From an uncultured bacterium (GTDB taxonomy: Bacteria > Verrucomicrobiota > Verrucomicrobiia > CAIQCK01), in the NCBI GenBank assembly GCA_903870275.1, contig CAIQCK010000024.1, positions 1 to 55,229 of the forward strand: a stretch of 55,229 bases of DNA, given 5' to 3'. Of this stretch, positions 23,734-33,064 are shown in pieces. Both the position numbers and the translations under genes were made by a program. Under the pieces are notes generated by a model, which did not search any database, was not told the origin of the DNA, and was given only the letters and a program-made list of their open reading frames with translations. Position 1 is the stretch's first letter; each line of letters begins with the position of its first letter.

Positions 23734-24263
23734 GGCGCCGAGGGAGAAAGAACCAATCCGCTGACTTGCAATGCGAGCGTCATTTGCTGGCCGTTGTCGC
23801 TATGCGAGCTGAGCTCGAGCGACTGCAGCTTCAGGGCCATCGGGTCCTTTTCGATGTCGTAGAGAAACCGGCTGAGCGTTTCAAGATCGCCCGACGCGTC
23901 CACGCGGCATTCGAGCGTCATGTAATCGTCCGAATCGTGTTTCCACTGTGGTGTGATGGCCATGATCGTGGCGCGGCTGTCACGCGACCACGCGTCGAAC
24001 GCCTTGAGGATTTGCTGCTCCGCGAGCGAGGTGTTTTCCGGCAGCGTGTTCTTTTGCATTTCCTGCCAATGCCGGCGAATCGTCTGCTCGCGCTGGATCA
24101 ACGCCGCGCCGTCGTCCACCTGTTTGCGCAGGTCGGCGATTTTCACGGAGCTGGATTTCCAGAGACTGGTCAGCGGTGTGAACACCAAATGATCGGCGAT
24201 GAAGAGTGCGACGACGCCGATGGCGACGACCACCAGCAGTTGTTGGCGATTGTCAATTTTCAT
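23730..24263 (-). CDS. PilO/GspM-like inner-membrane protein
   Basis: 177 residues. One transmembrane segment near the N-terminus (about 9-27, LLVVVAIGVVALFIADHLV) is followed by a coiled-coil-like helix (about 40-70) and a ferredoxin-like alpha/beta domain ending in SRFLYDIEKDPMALKLQSLELSS, the characteristic PilO/GspM tail. It should pair with the PilM/N-like protein to form the inner-membrane platform. The start at MKIDNRQQL overlaps the stop of the upstream gene (ATGA); a longer frame extending 52 codons upstream is a shadow of that gene. Confidence 0.82.
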   Translation of the reverse strand: MKIDNRQQLLVVVAIGVVALFIADHLVFTPLTSLWKSSSVKIADLRKQVDDGAALIQREQTIRRHWQEMQKNTLPENTSLAEQQILKAFDAWSRDSRATIMAITPQWKHDSDDYMTLECRVDASGDLETLSRFLYDIEKDPMALKLQSLELSSHSDNGQQMTLALQVSGLVLSPSAP

Positions 24264-25705
24264 GGCTTGGCCCCGTCCTGCCAGTGGAATTCGAATGTGA
24301 ACTGCACTGTCTGACGCCCGCGAATCTGGTCCACCTTCAAGTCGGTCACGCCGTTGGCGGCGCGCAACGCGGTCAGCGTTCGCAGCAAGGCGGTGTTGTC
24401 GCGCGCCACGCCGGAACAAGTCACGACGTTGCCGTCGCGAATCTCAATCGTCTTCGCCGAGACCGCGGGGTCTTCGGGAAACGCCAGCGTCAATTGCCGC
24501 AGGATCGTCAGCGCGCGGCAGGAGTTGTCGAACCACGGCCGGTATTGGTGAATTTGCTGCTGGATCGTGTCGAGGTCCTTAACCTTCGCCGACATCTCGG
24601 TCCAGCGCGAACGCAGGCTCATGAGTTGGATTTGCTGCACGATGAACGGGACGCCGACGAGCAGGACCAGCGCCGCGCCGGCGGCGCCGACCGCCCGCAG
24701 GCGGCCCGACGAGTAACGCGTCGCGAGTCGCTGCCACGTCGTGATTTTCGGCGGCAAAAACTCAAACGGCGCCGACCGCCGCGCCAGCACGCGCGCCGCG
24801 AGGCTGAACGCCGGCGAAACCGGCGCGCCAGCCGGAAGCTGCACGCCGAAGTCGCGCGCAGAATACGCCGTGACCGATTCAATATCGAGGTCCGGTCCGA
24901 TGCGGCTCTGGAGTTCCGCGACGAGTTGCGCGGCTTGGTCGCGCGGGCCGAAGATGCGAATCTTGCGCATCGCCTGCCGGGATTCGGCGGAGAACTGGCC
25001 AAGCGTGATCCGGGTTTCGCGCGCCACCAACCCGGCGTTGAGGATCGGTTGGCCGGTTTCGTTTTCAAACGCGGCTTCGATCGTGCGCAACGCGGCCACG
25101 CCGCCACCGCCAGTGATCTGCAGGTCGAGATGTGTTTCGCCGATCGCCAGCGCGAGGACGCCGTCGGAAGATTCGGCGTCGGGCGGTTGCAGTGCGGCAA
25201 TGCCGAGCGAGAAACTGACCGGCTTCAGTTTCGCTTTCACCAGAGCCTGTTCCAGCCGCTCGACGTGACCGGCCGGGATGCCGATGAGCATCGCGTGTTG
25301 CTTGCCAGCCGCCTGGCTGCGCGAGGTCGCCATCCGCAGCGTCGCCACGTCGCACGGGAATTCGCGTTCAGCTTCGATTTGCAAGAAGCCCTCCATGTCG
25401 CTTTCCGCCAGCGGCGGCAGCTCGAAGCGCATGGCCAGCGCCCATTTCAACGGCAGGCAGACGGCGCAATGGCGCTCGCGCACGCCCGCGGCGTCGAGGT
25501 GATTGCGGATTTCCTGGCCGACAAGTTCGGGGTCGGCGGTCAGCGGATCGAGGGAGAGCGTGACGCTGAACGACTGCTGAAGCTGCAGCGCGCCGTTGGA
25601 GCGTTTGAGCACGACGCCGTCGAGCCGCGCGCCATCGAGCGCGAGGCCGAGCAACGCGGAGGAGCCTTGCCGCCGCAGTTTTTTGAGTTTTTGCAAATCA
25701 ATCAT
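24260..25705 (-). CDS. gspL: GspL-like protein, PilM-PilN fusion
   Basis: 481 residues. The N-terminal 300 residues look like the actin-like PilM/GspL cytoplasmic domain (LLGLALDGARLDGVVLKR, the AMRFELPPL block, VLALAIGETHLDLQI). A single transmembrane helix lies at about 337-357, followed by a periplasmic coiled coil and a PilN-like ferredoxin fold (TLAFPEDPAVSAKTIEI). PilM and PilN are separate proteins in type IV pili; the fused form is typical of GspL. It recruits the GspE ATPase to the inner-membrane platform. Start and stop both overlap neighbours as ATGA. Confidence 0.85.
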   Translation of the reverse strand: MIDLQKLKKLRRQGSSALLGLALDGARLDGVVLKRSNGALQLQQSFSVTLSLDPLTADPELVGQEIRNHLDAAGVRERHCAVCLPLKWALAMRFELPPLAESDMEGFLQIEAEREFPCDVATLRMATSRSQAAGKQHAMLIGIPAGHVERLEQALVKAKLKPVSFSLGIAALQPPDAESSDGVLALAIGETHLDLQITGGGGVAALRTIEAAFENETGQPILNAGLVARETRITLGQFSAESRQAMRKIRIFGPRDQAAQLVAELQSRIGPDLDIESVTAYSARDFGVQLPAGAPVSPAFSLAARVLARRSAPFEFLPPKITTWQRLATRYSSGRLRAVGAAGAALVLLVGVPFIVQQIQLMSLRSRWTEMSAKVKDLDTIQQQIHQYRPWFDNSCRALTILRQLTLAFPEDPAVSAKTIEIRDGNVVTCSGVARDNTALLRTLTALRAANGVTDLKVDQIRGRQTVQFTFEFHWQDGAKP

Positions 25706-27057
25706 GGCGTGTTTTGTGCGAGCACGGCGCGCCGGACATCTTCGCCGAGCGCCCATCCAAGATGGGTGAGGTCCTGGCGATACAAAACTTTCGGCGCGCC
25801 GTCGCTGACATCGAAGATGAATTTCACGCGCCGGTAGCCGCGCCCGTACGGGCCGACGGCGGCGATGTCGGCGGTGCATTGGTAACTGAGCGTGGTGATG
25901 TAGTCGCCGCCGGCCAGCGATTGCAGCGCGGTGCTGCTCGAACCAAGCGCGTCCACGATCCAGGCGATTGAATTGAGATTGCCTGGGTTGTTCAGGCGAT
26001 AGCTGACGACCTGCTGCGCGCTGCCATAGTCGCCGCCGAGCAGGCAGGTGAGCACGGTGAGGCTGGCGCTGTTGATGTTAACGCGGCCTTGCTTGTATGC
26101 CGAGGTGCTGACGGTGACGTTGGTGTAGATTTGCGCGAACTCGATGGAGGTCATGCCGCTCTTCATGTAGAAAGCCAGCAGTCCCGGGAGCGTCAACGTC
26201 GTCACCTGCCGGCTGTAGCCGAGCCGCGACATGATCTGGCTGGCGCGGCCGGAGCCAAACACCGACTGCAACAGCGGCCGGAGCGTGACGGATTTGTTGA
26301 CGTTGGTGCGCATCGAGCCGTCGCTGTTAAAATTGGGCTCGCGGCTGTAGATGGTGAGGTATTCGAGGAGGCCAGGATCGCACTGGCCGTTGCCGTTCAC
26401 GTCTTTCTCGTTCTGGTCGAGGATGCCATTGCGGTTGATGTCTTCGCCGACGAGAATGTCCATCGAGCTGCCATAGACGAGCCGCAATTCGTCTACGGTT
26501 TCGAACGGCGCGCTCTTGCACTGATACGGCGGCTGGGCCATGGGGTAAGAGAGCTGGGTGCCGTTGTTGCTATTGGTGCTGCGCCAGTCGGGGATCGCAA
26601 GGAGCAGATCCATGGTCATATTCGGCAGCCACTGCAACAAGTTGGTCGAGGTGGTGTTGAGGTTGAATTTCGAGGCCTCGTCAATCAGCCCGAACGTGAC
26701 GCGGTCGGACTGCACGGACGAGGGAACCGCGTTTGTTTCGCGGCCGATGATCCAGAAGCGCGAGTCGCCGATGGGCACACCCGCGCAAAGTTCCGTGGGC
26801 AGGCCCGGCATGACGCCGTTGGTGGAGTAGTTGGAAAGGATGTAGCTGACGTAGCGCGCCGCGCCTTCGATGGCTTGATCGGCGGCGATGCCCGCGGCGC
26901 GATTGTCCGCGGCGCGCAGTTCCATCCGCATGGAGTCGGCGAAATACAACGCCATGCCGACCATGCCGATGGCAATCCAAAGCACCACGATGAGCACCGA
27001 GCCGCGCCGGGTGGCGAGGCGGGCTGTCGTGCGCTGGCGATGGAGAGTCGGTTTCAT
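25702..27057 (-). CDS. gspK: GspK-type minor pseudopilin
   Basis: 451 residues. The N-terminus (RRGSVLIVVLWIAIGMVGMA) is the GspK-style prepilin leader with a hydrophobic helix and an RMELRAADNRAAG stretch, which is typical of the family. The large globular part includes the SAM-like helical region (SASLTVLTCLLGGDYGSAQQ) and FNLNTTSTNLLQWL. A calcium-type sequence (DINRNGILDQNEKDVNGNG, EF-hand-like) is visible near 225. GspK caps the tip of the pseudopilus together with GspI and GspJ. It starts directly after the GspJ stop. Confidence 0.9.
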   Translation of the reverse strand: MKPTLHRQRTTARLATRRGSVLIVVLWIAIGMVGMALYFADSMRMELRAADNRAAGIAADQAIEGAARYVSYILSNYSTNGVMPGLPTELCAGVPIGDSRFWIIGRETNAVPSSVQSDRVTFGLIDEASKFNLNTTSTNLLQWLPNMTMDLLLAIPDWRSTNSNNGTQLSYPMAQPPYQCKSAPFETVDELRLVYGSSMDILVGEDINRNGILDQNEKDVNGNGQCDPGLLEYLTIYSREPNFNSDGSMRTNVNKSVTLRPLLQSVFGSGRASQIMSRLGYSRQVTTLTLPGLLAFYMKSGMTSIEFAQIYTNVTVSTSAYKQGRVNINSASLTVLTCLLGGDYGSAQQVVSYRLNNPGNLNSIAWIVDALGSSSTALQSLAGGDYITTLSYQCTADIAAVGPYGRGYRRVKFIFDVSDGAPKVLYRQDLTHLGWALGEDVRRAVLAQNTP

Positions 27058-27798
27058 CTAACTGCTGCTCATGGTGACGCTGGTGGGCAATTGGTTGGTG
27101 CGCACCTGCACGTCGAGCGGAACGACGAGCACAATCGGCTGCCGGTCCAGCGACGCGGTGTTCGGGGTATCCATTTCAATCTGCACGCGCACGGCCACGG
27201 GCAGATTCGTGTCGCCAAGCGTCGTGTCCCATGTGTTGCGCCACTGGCCGCTGTCCCGGTCGAGACAATCAATGTTCACCCGGGCCACGTTCGCGAGCAA
27301 AACCTGGTCCTGGGGCGTCTGCATGACTGTCGCGAGCACATCGCGCGTGACGCTGCGGACGAGGTTCTGGCCGGAGCGGGCCGGTTGCAGTTCGTAGGTC
27401 ACGCGCTGGACATCGGCCTGCGGCTGGTTGTCCCGCAGCACGCCCGTGGTCGTGTAGAGTTCGAGCGCCACGGTTTGGCTGATGCCGGGACTGTTCAAGG
27501 AACCGACGCGGAAGTCGCCGGAGAAAATGCCGTTGAGGCTGCCGGAGGCCACGCCGGAGAATACGCCGTTGGTCGTCGGCGCCATCGCGCCTTTCAAGTC
27601 GCGCTCCAACAAATCCAGCGCCTGCTGAATCGGCAATGATTCGCCGACGGCTTGCAGCGTTGTTTCGCGCAAACGCACCGCGGCGAAGAACACGGCGGTG
27701 ACCGCCGAAAGCACGATGACGCACACGCCGACGGCCAGCACCATTTCCATCAGGGTGAAACCGCGGCGGGCGCGTGGAGTTGGCAGAAGCGCGTTCAT
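27058..27798 (-). CDS. gspJ: GspJ-type minor pseudopilin
   Basis: 246 residues. The leader RRGFTLMEMVLAVGVCVIVL contains the prepilin-peptidase cleavage site after Gly and the conserved Glu at mature position 5. Downstream are the family helix (ESLPIQQALDLLERDLKGAM) and a beta-rich domain. It probably forms part of the tip complex with GspI and GspK. Its start overlaps the GspI stop as ATGA, and its stop abuts the GspK start. Confidence 0.86.
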   Translation of the reverse strand: MNALLPTPRARRGFTLMEMVLAVGVCVIVLSAVTAVFFAAVRLRETTLQAVGESLPIQQALDLLERDLKGAMAPTTNGVFSGVASGSLNGIFSGDFRVGSLNSPGISQTVALELYTTTGVLRDNQPQADVQRVTYELQPARSGQNLVRSVTRDVLATVMQTPQDQVLLANVARVNIDCLDRDSGQWRNTWDTTLGDTNLPVAVRVQIEMDTPNTASLDRQPIVLVVPLDVQVRTNQLPTSVTMSSS

Positions 27799-28262
27799 GG
27801 TTGCGGCGGACCCGCCAGCGCGCTCAAGCGCAGGGAATTATCCCAGGGAATGGACACGGTTGAGATGGTGGCGTTGGTGGGATTCACCAGCGTGCTCAGG
27901 CGCACGGAACCACTGCGGTCGCCCGCGGAAAAAGTCACTTCAATGGTCACGAGCTGCATCGCGTCCCGCTGCCAGGTTTCGTTGCGCAGCCGCCATGGAA
28001 AGTCGTGGCCGTTTCGCCGGGTCGTGCCCTGCGTGGTCTGGCTCCAGTTTCCCGTCAGCACGCTTTCGTTCAACACCGTCTGCGCGACGCGGGAAGCTTC
28101 GTCTTTGCGTTGCGCCATCGAGCCGGCCACGCTGGCGATGTGCAGCGCCTCCACTGCCACCGGGATGACCAGGGCCATGAAAAACAGCGCGGCGAGCACT
28201 TCGGCGAGCGTGAAGCCCGCCTCGCGCCCACGCCGGTTAGCGGCCGGTGTTGAGAATCTCAT
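27795..28262 (-). CDS. gspI: GspI-type minor pseudopilin
   Basis: 155 residues. The prepilin leader EAGFTLAEVLAALFFMALVI has the expected Glu at mature position 5. The following helix and the RKDEASRVAQTVLNE region resemble GspI, which often has a conserved A-x-x-L-A-x-x-x-L-E-like helix. It overlaps the end of the GspH gene by 26 bases. It is the nucleus of the pseudopilus tip with GspJ and GspK. Confidence 0.82.
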   Translation of the reverse strand: MRFSTPAANRRGREAGFTLAEVLAALFFMALVIPVAVEALHIASVAGSMAQRKDEASRVAQTVLNESVLTGNWSQTTQGTTRRNGHDFPWRLRNETWQRDAMQLVTIEVTFSAGDRSGSVRLSTLVNPTNATISTVSIPWDNSLRLSALAGPPQP

Positions 28263-28767
28263 AAGTCAAACGATTGGCCGATTGCCCCACCCACGCCTGC
28301 GAGCCGTCCGCGCTCGCCAGCCGCAGCACTGGTGGACTGGATTCGTCTATCGTGCCGTCCGGCAAAAACCGGATCGCCGGCAAACGGCGGCCGGCCACGA
28401 GCACGGGCGCGGAGTTGGGTGCCTCGATCATCACGTTGTCGTCGGCGATAAACTCCTGCGCCTTCGGGTCGACGTTGTTGCCGCTGCGGGTCGAGGTCTC
28501 CTGCAACAGCCCGTAGGCGCGCGCGGGCGAGTCCACCCAAAGCAGCATCGGCATGCCTTCGGACACCGCGCGGCTCTGGCCCGCGTGCGTCAGCGACAGC
28601 AAACGCACCGCCTCCGAGTTCAGCGCGCGCCCGCGGAAAAAACTGGAGAGCGCCGGCGCCGCGTAGGAGATCGCCACCACGATGATCGTCATCACGAGGA
28701 TCAATTCGATCAGCGTGAAGCCGCGCGCAAACCTTCGGCTGCGCACATGGTCGGACCGCTGGTTCAT
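28237..28767 (-). CDS. gspH: GspH-type minor pseudopilin
   Basis: 176 residues. The leader RRFARGFTLIELILVMTIIV has the prepilin cleavage site and Glu5. The beta-rich C-terminal domain (AGRRLPAIRFLPDGTIDESS) matches the GspH/FimT pattern. The start at MNQRSDHV was chosen because its ATG overlaps the GspG stop as ATGA; an ATG 6 codons upstream lies inside GspG. It links the tip complex to the GspG helical filament. Confidence 0.86.
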   Translation of the reverse strand: MNQRSDHVRSRRFARGFTLIELILVMTIIVVAISYAAPALSSFFRGRALNSEAVRLLSLTHAGQSRAVSEGMPMLLWVDSPARAYGLLQETSTRSGNNVDPKAQEFIADDNVMIEAPNSAPVLVAGRRLPAIRFLPDGTIDESSPPVLRLASADGSQAWVGQSANRLTYEILNTGR

Positions 28768-29213
28768 CGTTTCGTCCAGTTGCACACGTCATCTTCGGTG
28801 CCGAGGCGCCCGTCGGCGCCGGGCGACGACAAATCGTAGAAACTCGGGTTGTGCCGGCCGGGGCACTCGTACACGTAGTCGTTGCCCCACGGGTCCTTGG
28901 GCAACGCGTCGCTTTGCATGTAAGGCCCGTGCCAGTTGACGCCGTCGCGCGGACGCACAATCAAGTCGAGCAGCCCGTTGTGACCGCTTGGATAGTGGCC
29001 CATGTCCACTTCAAAAGCGTCGAGCGCGGTTTTGAACGTCGAGATTTGCGTTTGCGCCGCCGTGACCCGGCCGCGCTCGGAAACACCCGAAAACTTCGGC
29101 AACACAATCCCCGCCAGGATGGCGAGAATGACCAGCACCAGCATCAATTCCACGAGCGTGAAACCGCTCTGGCTCTGGCGCAAAAGGTTGATTGAATGGA
29201 GTTTGTTTTTCAT
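28764..29213 (-). CDS. gspG: GspG major pseudopilin
   Basis: 149 residues. The leader QSGFTLVELMLVLVILAILA is classic, with Glu5. The C-terminal part shows the GspG calcium-site and fold blocks: HYPSGHNGLLDLIVRP, LPKDPWGNDYVYECPG and SSPGADGRLGTEDD. It polymerises into the periplasmic pseudopilus that pushes substrates through the secretin. It is followed by gspH with an ATGA overlap and preceded by gspF by 12 bases. These motifs make this the strongest evidence that the cluster is T2SS rather than type IV pilus. Confidence 0.95.
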   Translation of the reverse strand: MKNKLHSINLLRQSQSGFTLVELMLVLVILAILAGIVLPKFSGVSERGRVTAAQTQISTFKTALDAFEVDMGHYPSGHNGLLDLIVRPRDGVNWHGPYMQSDALPKDPWGNDYVYECPGRHNPSFYDLSSPGADGRLGTEDDVCNWTKR

Positions 29214-29225
29214 GAGTTGTCCCGG

Positions 29226-30470
29226 TTATTTGATGTATTGTTGGAGAGTGAAAATGGGCAGCAGCATGCCGATGAAAATCGCGCCGATGAATCCCGCCAC
29301 GAGCAACAGCAGCATCGGCTCGGCGAACGCGACCACGGTCTTGAGCTGGCGGTCGAGGTCGCCTTCGGTGACGTTCGCGATGCGGATCAGCTCGCCGTCG
29401 AGCCGGCCGCTCTCCTCGGCGACGGACACCATTTCCAGCACCGATTTGGGAAACAGCCTGCGGCATTCCGCCAGACTCTGGCCGAGTCGGCCGCCTTCCT
29501 GCACGCGCTCGATCGAAGTCGAAACGGCGTCCACGAGAATCTGGTTGCCGATGGACTTCTGGGCCACGCGCAGGCCCTGCACGAGCGGCACGCCGGCGCC
29601 GAGCAGCGTGCCGAGCATCCGGCAAAAACGCGCCATCGCGAACTGCGCCACCAACGGCCCGACGCCCGGCGACCGCAGCATCAACCCTTCCCACGCGCGC
29701 CGGCCTTGCTCGGACAGAAACCACGTCCGCAGCAGGTAGCTCCCAATGAACACGCCGGCCAGAACGAACAGGCCGTAGGACCGTGTAAACTCGCTCACGA
29801 CGATGATTGCTTGCGTGATGGCCGGCAGCGCGCCGCCGAAACTGGCGAAAAGTTTTTGGAAGCGCGGAATGAAAAACACCAGCAGGAACACCAGCACCCC
29901 CAGCGCCAGCACCACCAGGATGCACGGATAAAGCATCGCGCTCATGACTTTCGAGCGCAGTTCTTTTTCGCGCGTCTGGAAATCGGCGATCTGCGCCAGC
30001 ACCACGTCGAGAAACCCGCCCGTCTCGCCCGCCTGGACCATCGCGACATAGACGCGCGGGAACACGTCCGGCGACTTCGCCATCGCGTCGGCCAGCGACA
30101 TGCCGTCAATGACCAGATCGTGGACCTCCTTCCACTTGGCCGAGGCCACGGGCGTGGAGGCTTCGGTGAACAGAATCACCAGCGCGCGGCTCAAGGCGAC
30201 GCCGGCAGCCAGCAGGCTCGACAACAGCCGCGTGAAATTCTCCAGCGCCTTCGCCGTGACCTTCTGCGATTCGAACTTGAAGGAAAAACCTCCGAACGCG
30301 AGCGATCCGTTCGCGGGCTTGGATTCGGCGGCGACGTTTTCCACAAGCCGGACCGGACGCAGCCCGCGGCCTTCCATCTGGCGGAGCGCGTCGGGCCGTC
30401 CCGGGGCGTCCAGACGGCCCTCGGTCATCGTGCCGTCGGCTTGCAGCGCTTTGTATTGAAACGTCGGCAT
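29226..30470 (-). CDS. gspF: GspF inner-membrane platform protein
   Basis: 414 residues. The start MPTFQYKALQADGTMTEG is the typical GspF opening. Two copies of the GspF domain are visible, each with the FTRLLSSLLAAGVALSRAL or ARFCRMLGTLLGAGVPLVQ type of motif, and three transmembrane helices lie around 210-240, 260-280 and 385-405. It sits in the inner membrane and links the ATPase GspE to the pseudopilus. The start is 5 bases from the GspE stop. Confidence 0.95.
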   Translation of the reverse strand: MPTFQYKALQADGTMTEGRLDAPGRPDALRQMEGRGLRPVRLVENVAAESKPANGSLAFGGFSFKFESQKVTAKALENFTRLLSSLLAAGVALSRALVILFTEASTPVASAKWKEVHDLVIDGMSLADAMAKSPDVFPRVYVAMVQAGETGGFLDVVLAQIADFQTREKELRSKVMSAMLYPCILVVLALGVLVFLLVFFIPRFQKLFASFGGALPAITQAIIVVSEFTRSYGLFVLAGVFIGSYLLRTWFLSEQGRRAWEGLMLRSPGVGPLVAQFAMARFCRMLGTLLGAGVPLVQGLRVAQKSIGNQILVDAVSTSIERVQEGGRLGQSLAECRRLFPKSVLEMVSVAEESGRLDGELIRIANVTEGDLDRQLKTVVAFAEPMLLLLVAGFIGAIFIGMLLPIFTLQQYIK

Positions 30471-30475
30471 GGGAA

Positions 30476-32191
30476 TTATTGCTGAGCGGGCGCCGCGGCG
30501 GGCTGGGTCGTGCGCTCGACTTCCTTGGCCGTTGTCACGCTCAGCACCTCGTCCACCGTCGTGATGCCGAGCCGCACAAGCCGCCAGCCGTCTTCGGCCA
30601 GGGTGCGCATTCCCTTGCGACGGGCCGCGTCGCGGATCTGGTCGGTCGAGACGTTCTTCAAAATCAGTTCGCGGATTTCGTTGTCGGCGTCCATCCACTC
30701 GAAGATCGCGTGGCGCCCGTGAAACCCGGTGTTGCGGCAGGCCCGGCAGCCGACGGAACGATAGACCACCGCGTTCGGCGGCAGGCCGAGGCGCTCTTTG
30801 AAACTCAGCATGGCCGGCGAACGGTCCTCTTCCTTGCACTGCTCGCACAGCACGCGCACGAGCCGTTGCGCGAGCACCGCTTCGAGCGAGGACGCGACGA
30901 GATACGGCTCGACACCCATGTCCACCAGCCGCGTCAGCGCGCCGGGGGCGTCGTTGGTGTGCAGCGTCGAAAAAACCAGGTGGCCGGTGAGCGACGCCTG
31001 CACGGCGATCTGCGCGGTTTCCTGGTCGCGAATTTCGCCGATCAGGATCACGTCGGGGTCGTGGCGCAAAATCGAGCGCAGGCCGCGCCCGAACGTCAGG
31101 CCGGCTTTTTCGGAGACCTGAATTTGGTTGACGCCTTTGAGCTGGTATTCCACCGGGTCTTCGATGGTGATGATCTTGCGCACGGCGTCGTTGATTTCGT
31201 TGAGCGCGGTGTAGAGCGTGGACGTCTTGCCGCTGCCGGTCGGGCCGGTGACGAGAATGATGCCGTGGGGCATTTCGAGCACGCGCTGGAAGCCGTCGAA
31301 CTCGCGCTTGTCCATGCCCAGTTCGTTCAAGCCGCGCAACGTGGAGTTTTGGCGGAGCAGGCGCATGACGACCGCCTCGCCGTGCAGCATGGGGATGACC
31401 GAGACGCGGATGTCCACCTCGGCGTCGTCAATGCGGATTTTGATGCGCCCGTCCTGCGGCAACCGTTTCTCGGCGATGTTGAGGTGGCTGAGGATCTTGA
31501 CGCGCGAGACGATGGCGGGTTGAAAGCGCTTGAGCTGCGCGGGCACCGACGTCTCCTGCAATACGCCGTCAATCCGGTAGCGGATGCGGAACTCGTCCTC
31601 GAACGGTTCGAGGTGAATGTCGGAGGCGCGCAGTTCGATGGCGTCGCGCAAGACCTGGTTGACGAAACGAATGATGGACGCTTCGTCCCCGGCGGCGGTG
31701 TCGAGGTTGGTGTCCTCGAAATTCTCGTCAACGACCTGGAGGCCCTTTTCCTGATCGAGCGTGCCGATGGTATCGGCACCGACGCCGAGGCGGCGTTTGA
31801 TTTCGCGCTGGAGCGATTCGGAGGAGGCCAGGACCGGCTTGAGGTTGAGGCCGGTGAGTGTTTTGAGCGCGTCGAGACCCTGCGTGGCGAAAAGACGGCT
31901 GGTGGCGATCTCGACGGTGCCGTTGACGCGCTTGAGCGGCAGCAGCTCCTCTTTCAGCAGAATGCGGGCGGGGAATAACGAGAGAAGCTGGCGATCGGGT
32001 TCCAAATCTTCGAGCGTGGTGAAGTCGAGGCCGTATTCCCTGGCCAGCCACCGCAACACGTCCTCTTCGCTCGCCGGCGGCGGCTGGACGCGCCGCAGCG
32101 CCGCCGTGTCCGCCACGGAGAGTTGATGGGCCGCCACCATGCGGTCGAACAACTGCGCAGCTACGGTTTCGGGAGCAAAAGTCTCACCCAT
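30476..32191 (-). CDS. gspE: GspE secretion ATPase
   Basis: 571 residues. An N-terminal GspE domain (about 10-140) is followed by the ATPase core with Walker A VTGPTGSGKTSTL, the Asp box RASDIHLEP, Walker B ILIGEIRDQETA and the His box TLHTNDAPGAL. A tetracysteine zinc motif is present (LCEQCKEE ... GCRACRNTG), as in GspE. It powers pseudopilus assembly. It is the first recognised machine gene of the operon, after the small secreted protein gene, which stands upstream on the same strand. Confidence 0.96.
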   Translation of the reverse strand: MGETFAPETVAAQLFDRMVAAHQLSVADTAALRRVQPPPASEEDVLRWLAREYGLDFTTLEDLEPDRQLLSLFPARILLKEELLPLKRVNGTVEIATSRLFATQGLDALKTLTGLNLKPVLASSESLQREIKRRLGVGADTIGTLDQEKGLQVVDENFEDTNLDTAAGDEASIIRFVNQVLRDAIELRASDIHLEPFEDEFRIRYRIDGVLQETSVPAQLKRFQPAIVSRVKILSHLNIAEKRLPQDGRIKIRIDDAEVDIRVSVIPMLHGEAVVMRLLRQNSTLRGLNELGMDKREFDGFQRVLEMPHGIILVTGPTGSGKTSTLYTALNEINDAVRKIITIEDPVEYQLKGVNQIQVSEKAGLTFGRGLRSILRHDPDVILIGEIRDQETAQIAVQASLTGHLVFSTLHTNDAPGALTRLVDMGVEPYLVASSLEAVLAQRLVRVLCEQCKEEDRSPAMLSFKERLGLPPNAVVYRSVGCRACRNTGFHGRHAIFEWMDADNEIRELILKNVSTDQIRDAARRKGMRTLAEDGWRLVRLGITTVDEVLSVTTAKEVERTTQPAAAPAQQ

Positions 32192-32226
32192 GTCGCCAGC
32201 TTCTCTGTGTTCTTGTTCCGGGTTGG

Positions 32227-32811
32227 TTACGGCAGCAAGCCCAGCAACGTGGCTTGCGCCTCTTGAGTGGCGGTGAGAACCTTGCGGAGGTCTTCCTGCG
32301 CCGCGGCGAGTTTGGCTTCCTTGTCCTTCTTCGATTCGTGGAATTTGTCGAGGGCGGCCTTGACCTGTCCGGCGGGTGCCTTGTCGTCAAGGGCCTTTTG
32401 GAGCGCCTCGGCTTCGGGGCTTGGCGTGCCGAAGAAGCTCGGCCGGTTGCCGCTGGGCCGGTTGGCCTGATCACCGCCGCCGCGGTTGCTGTCACTGCTG
32501 CGGCTGCGGCCCAAACGCCCCATGCTCATGCGGCCGGCCATGGCCTCGCGGCCCGTTTCGATAACTTTCACCACGAGCGGTTGCACGGCGCTCCAATCGG
32601 CGTCCGAAAACCCGAGCTTTTCCTTGACGTTATCGAGGATTCGCTGTTGGAACTGAGCCGGGTCGAAGTTGCCGCGGCGGTTGGTGTCGCCTGGAGCCGG
32701 AGCGCCCGGCGCCGGCGCTGGCGGCGTGGTGTTTTGAGCCGACAAAGGTCCCGCGCACAAGCCGAACGCGGCGGCAAGCCCACAAGCAGCGAACAGGTGT
32801 TTGACTTTCAT
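32227..32811 (-). CDS. Small secreted helical protein upstream of the secretion operon
   Basis: 194 residues with a signal peptide (MKVKHLFAACGLAAAFGLCA). A Pro/Ala linker is followed by a helical part (FQQRILDNVKEKLGFSDADW ... PLVVKVIETGREAM), a Gly/Ser/Arg/Asn-rich loop (about 105-130) and a long charged helix (ALDKFHESKKDKEAKLAAAQ). The layout is faintly like Spy/CpxP periplasmic chaperones, but no clear signature is seen. A GGGAG ribosome-binding site supports the start. It is 35 bases upstream of gspE, so it is probably the first gene of that operon. Confidence 0.75.
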   Translation of the reverse strand: MKVKHLFAACGLAAAFGLCAGPLSAQNTTPPAPAPGAPAPGDTNRRGNFDPAQFQQRILDNVKEKLGFSDADWSAVQPLVVKVIETGREAMAGRMSMGRLGRSRSSDSNRGGGDQANRPSGNRPSFFGTPSPEAEALQKALDDKAPAGQVKAALDKFHESKKDKEAKLAAAQEDLRKVLTATQEAQATLLGLLP

Positions 32812-33064
32812 CTTTACGATCTCCCTATAGCGAACATTTTTTGAGTTTGACTGGCTGATTGCGGGCCGCCACGGAAGCACGGCGCGCAAATCGGAAATCA
32901 TAATCATGCACAGACGATGCCAACGCCTCATGCGCAGACGTCACAAGGGAAGCCGGCGATGGTTGCGCAAATCTTGCGCAACAAAACAATGGCGTTGCGC
33001 AAAAGTTGCGCGCGGCGTGGTCCGGAGGAACAGCCATAGAATGACTATGGCCGTGTCTCATGAC